64,000 nucleotides of DNA from Pteria penguin. Lineage: Eukaryota; Mollusca; Bivalvia; Pterioida; Pteriidae. Every line of letters begins with the position of its first letter. Position 1 is the stretch's first letter. The notes under the pieces were generated by a model, which saw only the letters and a program-made list of their open reading frames with translations, was not told the DNA's origin and did not search any database. Shown piece after piece: positions 34,161-46,238 of this stretch. The stretch spans positions 60,748,983-60,812,982 of the forward strand of contig CM068580.1 in assembly GCA_035048485.1 (NCBI GenBank), in the 5' to 3' direction. A program made the translations under genes and the position numbers.

Positions 34161-34384
34161 CAAATAAATAAATAAAATAACAAGAGCAACGCCTAGCGTG
34201 GATTAATACGCCCGTCGCTTAATTGGGACAGGATCAATTCGCATTTGGCATGATTTTCATGAAAAACATCTGACGTTTACTGAAGTTAATTGCGTTTCAT
34301 AGCATTTTATCATAGGAATAAGTCCAAAGGCAATATCTCCTGCAGAAATGGTCCTATGCAACCCATCTTGGAAATTGACCTGCA

Positions 34385-35095
34385 AAAAAAACTTGAAATT
34401 TTATAGAACTAGCCCCCCCCCCCCCCTTTACACCTCCCCCCCCCCTTCTAAAATTATAAATTTCTCAAAAATGGAGAAATAGATATCAATACCTGTAAAA
34501 CATGTGGAGGTTGGTACATTTTACTTGTTTCATGATAAATTTCATAATGTTTTTACAAAAATTAGATTTTTAATGAATTTTCAAAACAAAATCCAAGGGC
34601 CATAAATCCGTCAAAATTATGTCAATCGTAACAAAACTCGAACTGGTACTGATGCCGCTTCGAATAAGCCTATATATCATATTTCAACTCAATATCTTGA
34701 AAGACGGCAAAAAAAAAGTCCGGAAAACATGACCTAGGACATATAGTCAACACCCCCCCCCCCCCTAAAATCATAAATTTCTCAAAAATGAAGAAAAAGA
34801 TATTAAAAACAGTAACATATGTGATAGTTGGTACACTTTACTTGTTTCATGAGAAATTTCATAATGTTTTGACAAAAAATAGTTTTTTAATAAATTTTTG
34901 AAAAAATTTTGAAATTTATAAGTCCAAGGGCCATAAATCTGTCAAAAGTAGGTCAATGGTAACAAAACTCGAACTGGTACTGACGCCGCTTGAAATAAAG
35001 CTATATACCAAATTTCATCGCAATATCTTGAAAGACGTCCAAAAAAAGTCCGGAAAACATGACCCCGGACAGACGGACGGACACACGGAAAAAGT
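34385..35095. repeat. Tandem pair of about 350-bp noncoding repeats with poly-C tracts
   Basis: Two diverged copies (about 34410-34740 and 34750-35070). Each starts after a C12-14 run with TAAAATXATAAATTTCTCAAAAATG. Both contain TTGGTACA, ACTTGTTTCATGA, CCAAGGGCCATAAATC, AACAAAACTCGAACTGGTAC and TCTTGAAAGACG, and end AAAAAAGTCCGGAAAACATG. The last copy runs into ACAGACGGACGGACACACGG. This is a widespread type of molluscan intergenic repeat. Confidence 0.8.
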
Positions 35096-36360
35096 CTCAT
35101 ACTGTTTGTGACAATAGTACACATAACCCAACAAACACGGAGTGTTATACTACTCAGATTTCCAGACATCAAATTGAAATAAGAAATAATTCTAGTTTTA
35201 CTAACAAACTTCACATTACTTCCCTGATCAAAGACGTTGAAAAATAAAAACATTTTCTCAACCTATCCCATTCCGCTTCCTCTTTAATTTTAAAACCTTA
35301 CTCATTTTTATCACGGATCCCATTTACCACAACCTCTTGTGGGAATCAGAGACATATATACACAGGCCTCGAGATAAATAAACTGTTATAAATATCAGGC
35401 GCTATGATTTTTTTTCCGATTAAACACTACGATGACACTTTGGTGAAATACGAAATGGGAGCCGAGTATAAAGTTGAAAGGAGATATAGAAATGTAAATT
35501 AATACCCATAGTTAGCATATATACTATTTTTACCCGAGCTGAGGCAAGTGGGATGGTCTGCCAATGTAACCTATTACAGGCATGTGTATTACATGTTTTT
35601 CTCCAGATACTCTGTTATTTTTTTCCATCACCTAACACTGACCACTACTGCAAAAGTGAAATCATTGTGCTTAAGTGTGAAAAATGAGCGGGTACCGTGG
35701 GAGGATTAATTTTCTCCATTTTTTATGCAGCTCTCATAAATATTCAGTTCGGTTAATCCACCAGACCCTGAAGACATGTACATAACACAGCAGTAAACTC
35801 CATGAAGTTACTGGATGCCAATCGGAGCGACATTATCAACAATCACTTGATAATTCATTTCCCCTTCCTGGTGGTCTATTTTCCGGGTTGAACACAACGC
35901 GCTACAAATAGCTCATTTCTAATAGAATGTCACATCATTTTCCAGTGAGAAAACCGGGCGATGATAATGCGCAAAATATGTTATTACAGCAATGCGGACT
36001 ATATGGAAAGCCCAAGCGCTTTATTATAGAGGCGCAGTTTCTGTTAAAAATAAGCGCTTCTGTTACAGTGTATATGATCCATGTTTGATTCCTACATTGC
36101 AACAATATGTACCAGAAGATGGTAATCTACTGATCTGCATCCAAATAGTCAATCTGGTTTATTTAAATGAACATTAGGCACAACAATTACAAAACTATTT
36201 TATATGAAATTTATTTTTGTAAACATATCATTGCATGGTATACATACAATAATGCTATGGAATTCATATTATCAACATCAATAATAAAACATTGGTAAAA
36301 TTTGGTTTGATTTGATTCACAACCATTTTTTGTTCTGTGCAATATTGATTATCAAATAAA
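35096..36360. other. Intergenic stretch
   Basis: Nothing recognised beyond chance ORFs. Confidence 0.35.
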
Positions 36361-36364
36361 GACA

Positions 36365-36525
36365 ATGAAAAAAACCCAAATAACAAGAAAAAAAACCCCC
36401 AAAAAACAAAACAAAACAAAAAAAAATCCCCAAATAACAAAAAACAAAAAGCAAAAACAAAAAAAAAACACCCCAAAAAAACAAAAAGAAAAAACCCAAA
36501 TTAAAAACAAAAAAACCAAAAACAT
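36365..36525. repeat. A/C low-complexity tract
   Basis: Long runs of AAAACC and CAAAA motifs, giving Phe/Gly-rich false ORFs on the minus strand. Confidence 0.9.
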
Positions 36526-37076
36526 ATTTTAAAATATTGATTGTTTCGAATTGGATATTACAATTGTATAAAAACTGATAAATAAAACATTGAGCAATTC
36601 ATACATATGTCATGATAACGTCCAATCAAATATAGAGTATTATATATATAATGTTTAATAATTTATTCGTATATCAATATTTACACACCATTTTTTCATC
36701 TTCACATAGGAGATTTCACAGTTAAGAAGACACTAACCAAATATTCACTCAGTGATATACATATGTACATGAAGGTATGGCGGTGTGATAAATTACAGGC
36801 AAACACAAATACACTGATAAATACATTCACAGCATAAAAAAATACATATATTCCTCGATCTAATATACGAAATGGGTTAATTCAATCGCTGTACATTTTA
36901 GGCAATGGCTACAGACATTTGAAGTGCTTTCGATTATGAAAACACACACTCATACAAATAATAACGTACATGTTCCGAAAGACATATGGTATAGATATTT
37001 ATCAATATTGTTTGATATCTGTGTTGTTATTGCAGCTGCCCTTGACTAGATACCATCACTATTCTAAAGTATTTGA

Positions 37077-37853
37077 TTACATGGGTACTGGACCATCTTC
37101 ATGAGCATCTTCATCACTCGACTCATGACCATTTTCGACTTCTCGTCGTAGCGCGCATGTGCAGCTTTCTTGTTTCCTATAGGTTCCAATTTTGTATTGC
37201 CATATATTTTTTTCACATGTTGTTTTGACAATAACTTTAATGTTCCTATAAACTGGCTCACATACGTTTCGTGCACTGAGACCATCATAGTCTAAACAAT
37301 TACTGCAGGAACAGCGCGCCTCTGTAATGGAAGCTGGATAGCGCAAGGAATCGTGCGTTGTAACGAAGTAAAATGGACAAATTGACCTACTTGATAACGG
37401 GGAGTCCTGGCCTACTTGCACATTCTTTTGACTGTTTGGACATTCCTTTTCTCCTGTAAGGTACTGACTTTCAGTGGCGGGAGGTACAATATTGTGTTCT
37501 GTTTGCATGGACGGAGGAAGAATGAAGTCCATATTTCCGTGATTTGTGAGGTTTCGGAAAATTTCTTGAATATTTTCAGGTTCTTGGCAAGCAGGCAGAG
37601 CTGACAGGGATACAAACGACTGGCAAATTAAAACAGCCGAGAGTGCCTGGAAAACGAAACACAAAGATACATAAATATTTTGGATACAACATAATTTTAA
37701 TTTGAATTGTGAAATTTACTTAAATAAATTTGAAAATATACAAAACACATCAAAATCTACGACATTACAATGTATGCTGCAATTACTAAGTGAAAATAAT
37801 ATGAAGCATACAAACAAGTATAGATATCTTACAATGTGGAGAAGATTGTCCAT
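37077..37853 (-). CDS. IL-17-like cytokine, gene A (two exons)
   Basis: Exon 1 is 37853-37833 (MDNLLHI) and exon 2 is 37646-37077, phase 0, GT/AG; 196 aa. The intron splits the signal peptide, which continues ALSAVLICQSFVSLSA; mature protein probably starts near LPACQEP. Ten cysteines follow, including ARCSCSNC and SCTCALRR, around the IL-17 core SRSICPFYFVTTHDSLRYP, CEPVYRNIKV and TYRKQESCTC. There is one N-glycosylation site (NLT). The acidic tail ends DGPVPM. It should be a secreted IL-17-family ligand. It is closest to gene A' at 58 kb and faces gene B at 48 kb. A longer in-exon start (MCFVFQ) crosses the acceptor site and is rejected. Confidence 0.94.
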
Positions 37854-37935
37854 TATATTATGCATTAAGATTCTTTAGTAAATGCTTTTGATGAAATTAC
37901 TATATTACAATGTGCTAATTCTCGATTTTCACGGC

Positions 37936-37944
37936 CTTTATATA
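37936..37944 (-). promoter_or_regulatory. TATA box of IL-17-like gene A
   Basis: TATATAAAG on the minus strand, 83 bp upstream of the exon 1 ATG. Confidence 0.65.
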
Positions 37945-38099
37945 CTTATAACCGATTCAAAGTTCTAAAAATAACTTTAAGGACGATAAGGGGAATCATT
38001 GACAAAGCTTCCTTATGCTCCACTCTACCTGTTATGCCATTTAATAATAATGCGACCTTGACATTTCTGATCCAATACAAATCTCTATGCATTGCATAG

Positions 38100-38275
38100 A
38101 CCAGGAAGGTTATTAATAGACTGAATATGGTGTGCGATTCGACTAGCTGTAGAACGGATATTCTGATTGGTTAATTTTTATGAAATCGTGTACAGAGGAG
38201 CAATGATATTATTCGTGATTAAACAAGAACCGGGAAAAAGGAGCAGGCAGACCAATGATATGTGAATTGAGAAAA
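38100..38275 (-). promoter_or_regulatory. Upstream block shared by IL-17-like genes A and A'
   Basis: ACCAGGAAGG, TTCTGATTGGT and GGCAGACCAATGA occur here and in the same order at 59063-59220 upstream of A'. ATTGG and CCAAT are CCAAT-box-like, and GGAA is an ETS-type core. Conservation between paralogues in otherwise diverged sequence suggests regulatory function; factors are not shown. Confidence 0.5.
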
Positions 38276-38552
38276 GAGGCATTGATTTGTTTATTCATCT
38301 TTCCTCTGGAAAATGCAAAGGGAAAAGTCGATATTGTTCCAAGTCGTGCAAATTATGATTTCTGATATGTAAGAAAATTTATTTCAAAAAGTCCATTTCA
38401 ACCTTATTACGACTTTAGAGAGAAGGACGAATAAGAAACTAACAAAACGAGACAAAAATAAATAATAATTAAATACAGAAATTTAATCTCAAAATTCCTA
38501 TTTTAAATATATATATCCTTAGATCTCATTTCTCTTGGTTTCTATATATTAG

Positions 38553-38681
<129 letters not shown>

Positions 38682-39450
38682 AGATTTGAGGTATGCGTAC
38701 ATAAGTACATTTATATATAGATATATACCCATCATGGTGGTCTATATAGTTCCACATATCAGTAAGCAGTGGGTTCGATTGCTATACCACCAAATACCTT
38801 GTTGTCCGTTCAATATCTTTCATCTGTACAACGTACTAGGTTCGAATCTATGACTCCCTATGTATTCTTTTTAATTGCTCTTGTTCTAAATAGTCCGAGT
38901 TCGAATCTCTAGTGCCAAATATCTATACCAGTGATCTTCGCACACACCTTAAAAGGTTTAAATCAATTACCACAAAACTGTCTTTCCTTCAATTCCTGCA
39001 TACATGTAACTGAGGATTCGTAGGTGTTTTTATCCAATTGAAAACTACTGACCACATAAGTTGTTGTGCATTGCCATTGAAGTGACTGTTTATTAACTAA
39101 GTACATCAGATAAAAATCTACTGTTATGATTCTCTTATTATTAAACATTATATAAATTTATGTAATAGATAGTAAGAATAAAAAGGGGAGATAACCCCTA
39201 TAAAATTGACTGCTATATTAATATAATTATCTTTGTGGTCTGAAACCGCCAAGTACTTGCGTTATGTACCGTTCTACATAAGGCAAGTTCAGACCCAAAG
39301 CAGTAAGAAAAACCAAAACATACACTCAGGGGCAATGCACTTGACTGGGTAAAACTATGCTTTACAAGTGAAAAGTATTTCAAAAACTGAAAACCAACTA
39401 GAATTAGCTAAAACGCTGTCAAAAAAAATAATTAAAAACAAAAACGTTCC

Positions 39451-39888
39451 GGCATTGTCAAATGGCCTGCGTGTCCTACCAATATATACACTGTACAAAA
39501 TGAAATGAAATGGATGTACAAGCATTGTCAAATGGCTTGTAAAGTTGGAGTGAAATATATGGTTCATATTGTTAAACAAGCATTGTCAAATAGCTTGCAA
39601 CTCATCTGTTGGTTGGTAGATTGGTGTTTTACGTCGCTTTCAACAATATTTCAGTTATATCGCGACATGGAAGCAATAGGTTACCAACCTCTTAAACATA
39701 GTGGCGCAACCCGGGAATCGAACCCGGATCGTCGGTGCCGCAAGCCAAGCGCTTAATCACTACACCACGCCTGCCCCTGCAACTCATCTGAAGCATCAGG
39801 TTAACAAAGATACTACTGCATGTACAAGCATTGTCAAACAGCTTGTCAAAATCTCTAATGATATAACAAGCGCTGGCAAACGGCCTGT
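39451..39888. repeat. Array of five 23-bp imperfect inverted repeats beside the recombinase ORF
   Basis: The motif ACAAGC-N11-GCTTGT (core ATTGTCAAA) occurs at 39518-39540, 39576-39597 and 39824-39846, with degenerate copies near 39451-39469 and 39866-39888. Removing the SINE insertion leaves spacings of about 40-70 bp. Copies lie 25-460 bp beyond the stop codon of the tyrosine recombinase. Confidence 0.75.
39596..39790 (-). repeat. tRNA-derived SINE, second family, with 13-bp target duplication
   Basis: Minus-strand head with A box TGGTGTAGTGATTAAGCGC and B box GGTTCGATTCC. The body matches the copy at 19730-19904. TGCAACTCATCTG flanks it at 39596-39608 and 39778-39790. It is inserted inside the inverted-repeat array. 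Confidence 0.93.
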
Positions 39889-39912
39889 TATTGGCAAAAA
39901 CCTTATATAATA

Positions 39913-40761
39913 TCATGTACTCCTTATAAAGGATTTAAATGCATCTGACTTCCAAGGACCTAACAAACGAATTTGACTATCACTCATTCCCAAATCTGCA
40001 CAATGTGAGGCCATGCCTATTCGGAAAGAATGACCTTTAATATGGGTTGAATCGAATGTGGTAAATGACAGACATCTCCTTAAGACTGTCGCAAACTGAA
40101 ACTTGCTTACAGGTAAATAAGGGCCGATTGAGAAGAGGGGGCCCGGCATATTGCCTCTAAGCTGTAGGTAATGTTTTAAGCACTGTACAGGGCAATAGGA
40201 CACATCCGAAGCTGCCTTAATAGTTAGATGAATGGGGTTACCTGAATGGTGCTTGAAATTGGTGAAAGTTATGACAAGGCTATCCCTGTTGGTTTGAATC
40301 TGATCGACTTGCAATGTATTTTGGTTACTGGACCCTGACGTTATTTCCCCTATTCTTAAAAAGCCATAGAAAGCCAGCAAAAACATGGCTTTATACATGA
40401 CCCTCTCATATGCATTAGAAATGGCATGGTATACTGCATTACAGATACTGTGTATAATGTTTTTAGTAATGGGCAATCTAAAGTCTTGAGCAGGTTTAAG
40501 TTTGCGACATGAATGTAATAATTTCTGTATTAAAAATGAACCGCTAAAATTGGGTAAAGTGTTCATCTTATGTATATAGCTGACTGCAGACATGTATGAA
40601 GTTATAGTTGAGGCTGCATATCCTTTGGAATAAAGATATGAGATAAATAGTGCGAGAACTTGAGTCTTAATGGGAAGCACTGGTGATAAGCCATGAATTG
40701 CTGCAAAGTTGCTGAAAAGAGTCCATGCCCGCGAGTAGCTTTTCGCTGATGACTTGTTCAA
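39913..40761 (-). CDS. Tyrosine recombinase (phage-integrase fold), mobile-element type, probably inactive
   Basis: The ORF runs from at least 40761 to TGA at 39913 (282 codons). It stays open upstream to about 40815 without a Met, so the true start or an upstream exon is uncertain. The N-terminal SAM-like part (KSYSRAWTLFSNFAAIHG, ALFISYLYSKGYAASTI) precedes the catalytic part. That part has the first Arg in FYGFLRIGEI, a Lys-containing FKHHSGNP turn, and H..R in GHSFRIGMAS. The final box reads LGPWKSDAFKSFIRS, where related sequences carry GRW and a Tyr before IR. Phe replaces the nucleophile and Pro replaces the Arg of GRW, so strand cleavage should fail. The type resembles DIRS/Crypton-like recombinases that are abundant in bivalves and cnidarians. 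An inverted-repeat array lies just downstream. Confidence 0.82.
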   Translation of the reverse strand: MNKSSAKSYSRAWTLFSNFAAIHGLSPVLPIKTQVLALFISYLYSKGYAASTITSYMSAVSYIHKMNTLPNFSGSFLIQKLLHSCRKLKPAQDFRLPITKNIIHSICNAVYHAISNAYERVMYKAMFLLAFYGFLRIGEITSGSSNQNTLQVDQIQTNRDSLVITFTNFKHHSGNPIHLTIKAASDVSYCPVQCLKHYLQLRGNMPGPLFSIGPYLPVSKFQFATVLRRCLSFTTFDSTHIKGHSFRIGMASHCADLGMSDSQIRLLGPWKSDAFKSFIRST

Positions 40762-40848
40762 AGATACTCCTAATAAGTTATCCAGAACCTTGGTTTTTGA
40801 CGTGTTCGTAAGAAGATAGAATTTTGTCTTTTAAGCACCTTGTTTTAC

Positions 40849-41045
40849 GTCACGAAATCATTATTACAATTATATGGTGACGGCCTGATGTGTCTTATGT
40901 AATGCACAGGAATTTAGATCCGTGCAACCGACCCCCTGTCTCATCTTTAAGACAAAAAAAAAAAAAAAAACACTCGCCACTTGTGGAACTCGAACCCGGG
41001 ACTTTTCAGTCTAGGCACCTAACCGATAATGGTACACCGGTTCAG
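40849..41045 (-). repeat. tRNA-derived SINE, antisense, with A17 insertion
   Basis: Reading the minus strand, a head with GGTTCGAGTTCC is followed by the body and CATCAGGCCGTCACCATATAA with a GTGACGTA end. It lies directly upstream of the recombinase ORF. Confidence 0.65.
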
Positions 41046-41280
41046 GAAGTTAACTAATTCATATTGACACATAAGATGACCTTCCTTTCCACCTTGGATT
41101 TAATCTAATGCATCATAAAGAAATCCACGTTCAGAGAGTCGAATTTTTTAAGACGGTTAAGACTTCAAAGATAATATTCGGGAAACACGACAAAATTTTC
41201 TTAAATTCATTTACTTGGTTTTACCTAAAATTTATTATTTATTTTTATGCTCGTTTATTTATTTTATTCATCTACACATC

Positions 41281-41299
41281 GTATTCTTTCTTTCTTTCT

Positions 41300-41346
<47 letters not shown>

Positions 41347-41350
41347 TTGT
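41281..41350. repeat. (TTTA)n microsatellite
   Basis: About 16 TTTA units preceded by a few TTTC units. False Leu/Ile/Phe/Tyr ORFs run across it. Confidence 0.95.
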
Positions 41351-41835
41351 ATAATGAATTTTGTGTTTTTCTGTTTGATTGTTTTGTACCTCTCACTGAA
41401 ATTATATTTGTTCACTTATCTTCTGAAATATTTAAACTCTTAGTGGTACTAGTGTGTGATTATTTTATGTCTATCCCCACTTTTGTGAATTTTGCTTCCT
41501 TAGAGATTTACTAGTCTGCTAAAACTTTCCCCGGTGAATGAAAGGAAGTTAAAAGAGCAAACCGTTGCTCATACTATAAGTGTTTACCTTAGCAAAGATT
41601 TTCCAAGTGTCCGTCTACGGGAGTACTCGTAAGTGGATTGCCTGACTCGGGTATTTTTGCATTGGTTTAAACTATTTGTGACATCATGTATATATAGATA
41701 TATTTCACACTGTTAACTAAGACTCTTACATAACTTTAGCGGAAGAGAATTTTATCTGAGTGGTTTACTTTTAGTCAAACAGAATTTTTCTCACACGTTC
41801 GGGGTTTTTTTTTTCTTCTTCTTTTTCTTTGTTTG

Positions 41836-41871
<36 letters not shown>

Positions 41872-44640
41872 TTTTTTTTGGGGGGGGGGGGGGGGGTTTA
41901 AATTTTTGTCAGAAAAATTTATCTCATTTATATAAATAAGTACGCAAACGTCATAGTTAATGGATCATAAAATAAGTAATAAACGTAGATCCACGCTATT
42001 TACTTTCTGACATTATTCTGATGCATCGGGAGTAACAAAATTCATCATTGCCACGTCTGATGTCCTCTGTTTTCAAAGTCAAGATTAAAATAAACGTGGT
42101 AAATACTGTATTATGTTGTAACTACATGTAAATTATTAAAGGCTTCCTGAAACTTTTCTTGATACCAAAATATTAAGGACTTTATTCAGAGACAGGTAAA
42201 TTCTTGACGAAGTGATTTCAAAGGACACTAGGAAAGAATGGCCCATTGATTTTTTTTTTTTTTTTTATTTCTTAATATGGCACTTCTGGAAATCATGTGA
42301 GATTCTGATTAAAATACATGTATGAATTCATGTGTCAAGGTTAGCTTGACCACTAGAATTATCTCCCTTTGTATACCTCTCTAGATTTTAGTAATGAGAA
42401 CACAGTAGAATTTACACTGGAGTAATGTTTTTATTATCAAGGATAAATAAATAGCTAATTACTCACATCACAGGTATTACTACATATTTAAATATATACA
42501 ATAAGCTTGATGTCATTACATGCTACCACAGCAAGAACTTTGAACAAATGTGACTTTTTTTCAACGGATTTAAGTCCAACAAAATGATATTTTCCTCCCT
42601 GTAAAATTGACCATTGAAACTTTTATTTTATTGTTTTAATTTTAAACACATTTCAAAACTATTCACTGAAGAAAAAAAATCAATACTACATTCAAGCCAT
42701 CTAAGAGCAGGATAAACCTCAATATTACTCTACCCCTCAGACAATGAATTTAGACAATAAGAAATAATTGGCTTTTTTATCTTTATCTTAAAGATATGAC
42801 CTTGGGTAAGGTTGAACATAACAATGGTTTAAACTCAATATTTATACTAAGCTTTTATCTACATCAAAGTTATCAAGAAAATGGTATAGTAAACAAGAAT
42901 TGCTAGGAAATGAAGGAAAACGAAACTGATCGATTTTAGAGAGCACATGATTTGATCACGTGACGGCTTACACTCGCTTCCTTCCTTAAGGTTAAGATAA
43001 CCATAATTTGACTTAAATAAAACTTTGGTATGAAATGGCGTCATCAGCCGTCGCACAAGATGATGTAAAATACAAATAAATGTATAGGAAGGTGAACAAA
43101 AAATTCGAAAATAACGCATAGGTGAATTATTTGTTTTATAAGGTTTCTAAAATCAAAACGTTGATAGAAAATATTACAAAAATACAGTCCACTGTTAAAC
43201 GATGAAAGTGCCATTTTACCTGACTGCCAAGACTTGGATAAAAGAAATGACCATATTTAGTTACCACAAATGAGTTCATTTCATTTGTGTACAATATGAA
43301 AGGTACATGTACACGCCGTTTATTTTAAAATGTTTTCAATTTTTCGTGACAAGAAGCGAGATTAACGCAAAGTAGAAATGATTGAAAACTAGGTAAGTCA
43401 CTTACTAGATTCTAAAACAAGGGAATATAAGAAAACGGCTCTGCATCAAGGGATGGGCGGAAAGTCCGGCTGGAGTTTTTACTAACGTTTAATTCGTTTT
43501 GATACGAAGTTTATGACGAAAGTGAAAAGTTTGAGTATAAATCACTAACATTGGAGGAAAATTGACGGTTTTTACTCGTTTTACCAAGGAATCAATAGCT
43601 GCTGTCAGTGGCAGATTTAGAGAGGAAAATTCTACGGAAAACCCCTTGTAAATCAATGTCCGTTCGAGATCCTTAAAATGTACTCTTTGACCCTCCAACA
43701 GGGCCACCAGATCTCTCACTGTCTCTGTATTCCAAACTTAAACACTTCACAACTTCACTACATACACCACCCCCGCGATAACTACTCACAAATCAGGAAG
43801 TATATAAATACGACACATACTTGAATAGAGATTTTATAATTGTCTAGTATATTCTCGACAAACTTTAAAGCAAGGAGTTGTTTGCAGCAACAACTATATT
43901 GTAACTGTACGCCACTTGTTTATCAACTAATCAGTGTTGTCCAATGTCGGGGGTGCCCTTATCTAGTCTAATATTAACATTTTAAAAATCCTTTTCAGAA
44001 GCTATCCTGAATTTGGGTCATTCATGACTCAGCGCGTAAACTATGCATACATATTAACGGGTGCATAAACAAATGGCGGGTCCAAGTTATATGAATGGGT
44101 TTTAAACGCTTTTTTCGGAATTTAAACAGTTAGTGCCTGATTTCCTATATATACCCACTTCCATATTTCTGCTGAATCAGACAGTACGACAGTGTTGCTG
44201 TAACGAAAAATAAATGTATAGATCAATAAGTAAAATAAAATAAATAAAAAATGATAAAAAGGTTTCAAAGAAATAAATTTGTCTTTGAAATTTAACGGTA
44301 AGCAGTGACGCATCTAGAAGAGAGCAGCCCTTTCGCCCGAAATGATCAAAATAAAGCATGTCCAGCTAAATTTTAAAATACCGAGCATTTTCCTGACCTC
44401 AGACGAAATCGTTCTGACTTAAAAGTGCATACAACACTCCTTTTTTAAGATAAGATTAGTTTAGAACATCTGATCAGAAATACATCATTAAAATGGATAT
44501 TACTATTATTATTGTATTTGGTGGGGGGCGAAGGGGTGTGTGTTTGTCATATCAATGGAATTACTTGAAACGTCTTCAACATAATTTTGAAACCAGGATA
44601 ACCCTATTGTTGCATAGCTATATAATATATACGAAAATCA
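41351..44640. other. Intergenic stretch with T/G homopolymer tract
   Basis: Holds a T-rich run ending in G17 (about 41806-41897) and poly-T near 42250. The minus-strand ORF at 43489-43719 has a non-repetitive composition and a possible donor (TTG|gtaaaa), but no ATG and no recognised domain. No other gene is seen. Confidence 0.35.
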
Positions 44641-44642
44641 AA

Positions 44643-44907
44643 GCCTAGTGGGTAAGATGCTCGGCTCGTGATCGAGAGGTCCCGGGTTGGACTACCGACC
44701 TGGGCGCACCGGTGTTCTGTCTTTCGGATGAGACAGTAAAACCGAGGCCCGGTGTCACGGTAGAAGTGGCATGTATAAGATCCCTAAATGCTTCGGGTGA
44801 GTCCGTTACAAAGGTATAAATTTGAATGCAATGTATCAGGCAGATGCCGTCACCATGTACGTGAAATAATCGTGGAGTGACGCAAAACAATATTCAATCA
44901 ATCAATT
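44643..44907 (+). repeat. tRNA-derived SINE
   Basis: Complete: head CCTAGTGGGTAAGATGCTCG, B box GGTTGGACTACC, body TCTTTCGGATGAGACAGTAA, GGCAGATGCCGTCACCATGT and tail GACGCAAAACAATATTCAATCAATCAATT. Confidence 0.88.
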
Positions 44908-46080
44908 CCATAAACGAAAATAAATATTGTATTATATTGTTATGTCTATCCTCTTAATCAGCATAATTATTGAAACAAACTTTAAACAAAGGATGACTAC
45001 TTTGTACACAGTCTGATTATTTTACATATGATCACTTTTGATAAATATCAAAATTTATATAAAGACACTAGCTTCCAAATCAAATACATCGTGCAGCATG
45101 GATGCTTCAAACTCGCGACGAAAAATTGCGTCTACCACAAGCTGTAGATGTGTTTCATTAGCAGTCATTTAACTGGAGTACCCTCCTGTTGCCGCCATAT
45201 TTGTGGTCAAACATGCAGAATGTTGTTAATATTTTAATTTCTTTAGAAACTTTTTTTATATTGTCTAATGCCTCAACACACGCATTACAAAAGCCCAGGA
45301 TGTATTTCTAGTTTAAAGAAATTACCTACATAATTTGGATGATTTTTTAACAAATATTCAGTAATAAAACTTAAAGATGGCGGACACCTTGTCACAAGGA
45401 AGTAAAACTGCAATATTGTTTTTCTTTTTTGCTAATGAAACGTATCTATTGAACAGTTCTAATTAGCTTTTATTCAAAGTCCGAAGCCTTGAATATTTTT
45501 CATGATATTCGAAAATATATAGGACTGTTCTACTTCCTGCAAGTGCAGATTATAGTAGTCTTGCAGACGTCATCGAACATTCTTATATATTCTGCATTTC
45601 AAAGATTGACAGGAAAATACTGTATATATTGGATCGGTTAATCAAAATCAAAAATTGAGTGTTTGAATTTACAGGAATTTATATTGACTAATAATGGGAG
45701 TTTGAGAATGAGATTTTTTAAGGTTTCCCCTAAAACGTATGGACGAGTCGCAAGATCACTTTAGGTCGTATCATAAGACGCACGAGTCATATTTTCATAT
45801 TTAAAGACTATCTTAAGATTTCAAATGCAATTTGAATTGCTTATATTAGTATGTCTATTATTTCTGTGGAATGTTATAATACACATACTAATTTTGGTTT
45901 TTCGGGTATACAATAGACTTAACACAGTCGTCGTAAACACTAGAAAGATAAGGATGGCACAACTGGCGAACTGCAGACAATGATTTTCACAGTGATCTTT
46001 TAAAATCTATCTATTTTCAGTTATCTGTTTATTTACAGTATTTAAATTATATACTTACTTTTTTATTTATTTATAATATA
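44908..46080. other. Intergenic stretch
   Basis: AT-rich; no gene or recognised repeat. Confidence 0.35.
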
Positions 46081-46083
46081 TAT

Positions 46084-46155
46084 ATATAATTATATTATTA
46101 TTATTATTATTATTATCATTATTATTATTATTATAATTATTATTATTGTTATTAA

Positions 46156-46216
<61 letters not shown>

Positions 46217-46238
46217 GTTGTTGTTGTTGTTGTTGTTG
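46084..46238. repeat. (ATT)n with (GTT)n end, microsatellite
   Basis: About 40 ATT units with single variants, then seven to eight GTT units. Gives a poly-Asn false ORF on the minus strand. Confidence 0.95.

Noticed and set aside
37412..37615. Overlapping ORFs in other frames of IL-17-like gene A
   Set aside because: No domain; explained by the sense gene.
43489..43719. Minus-strand ORF with non-repetitive composition (RDLVALLEGQRVHF...)
   Set aside because: No ATG, no recognised domain and no partner exon; too weak to call a gene.
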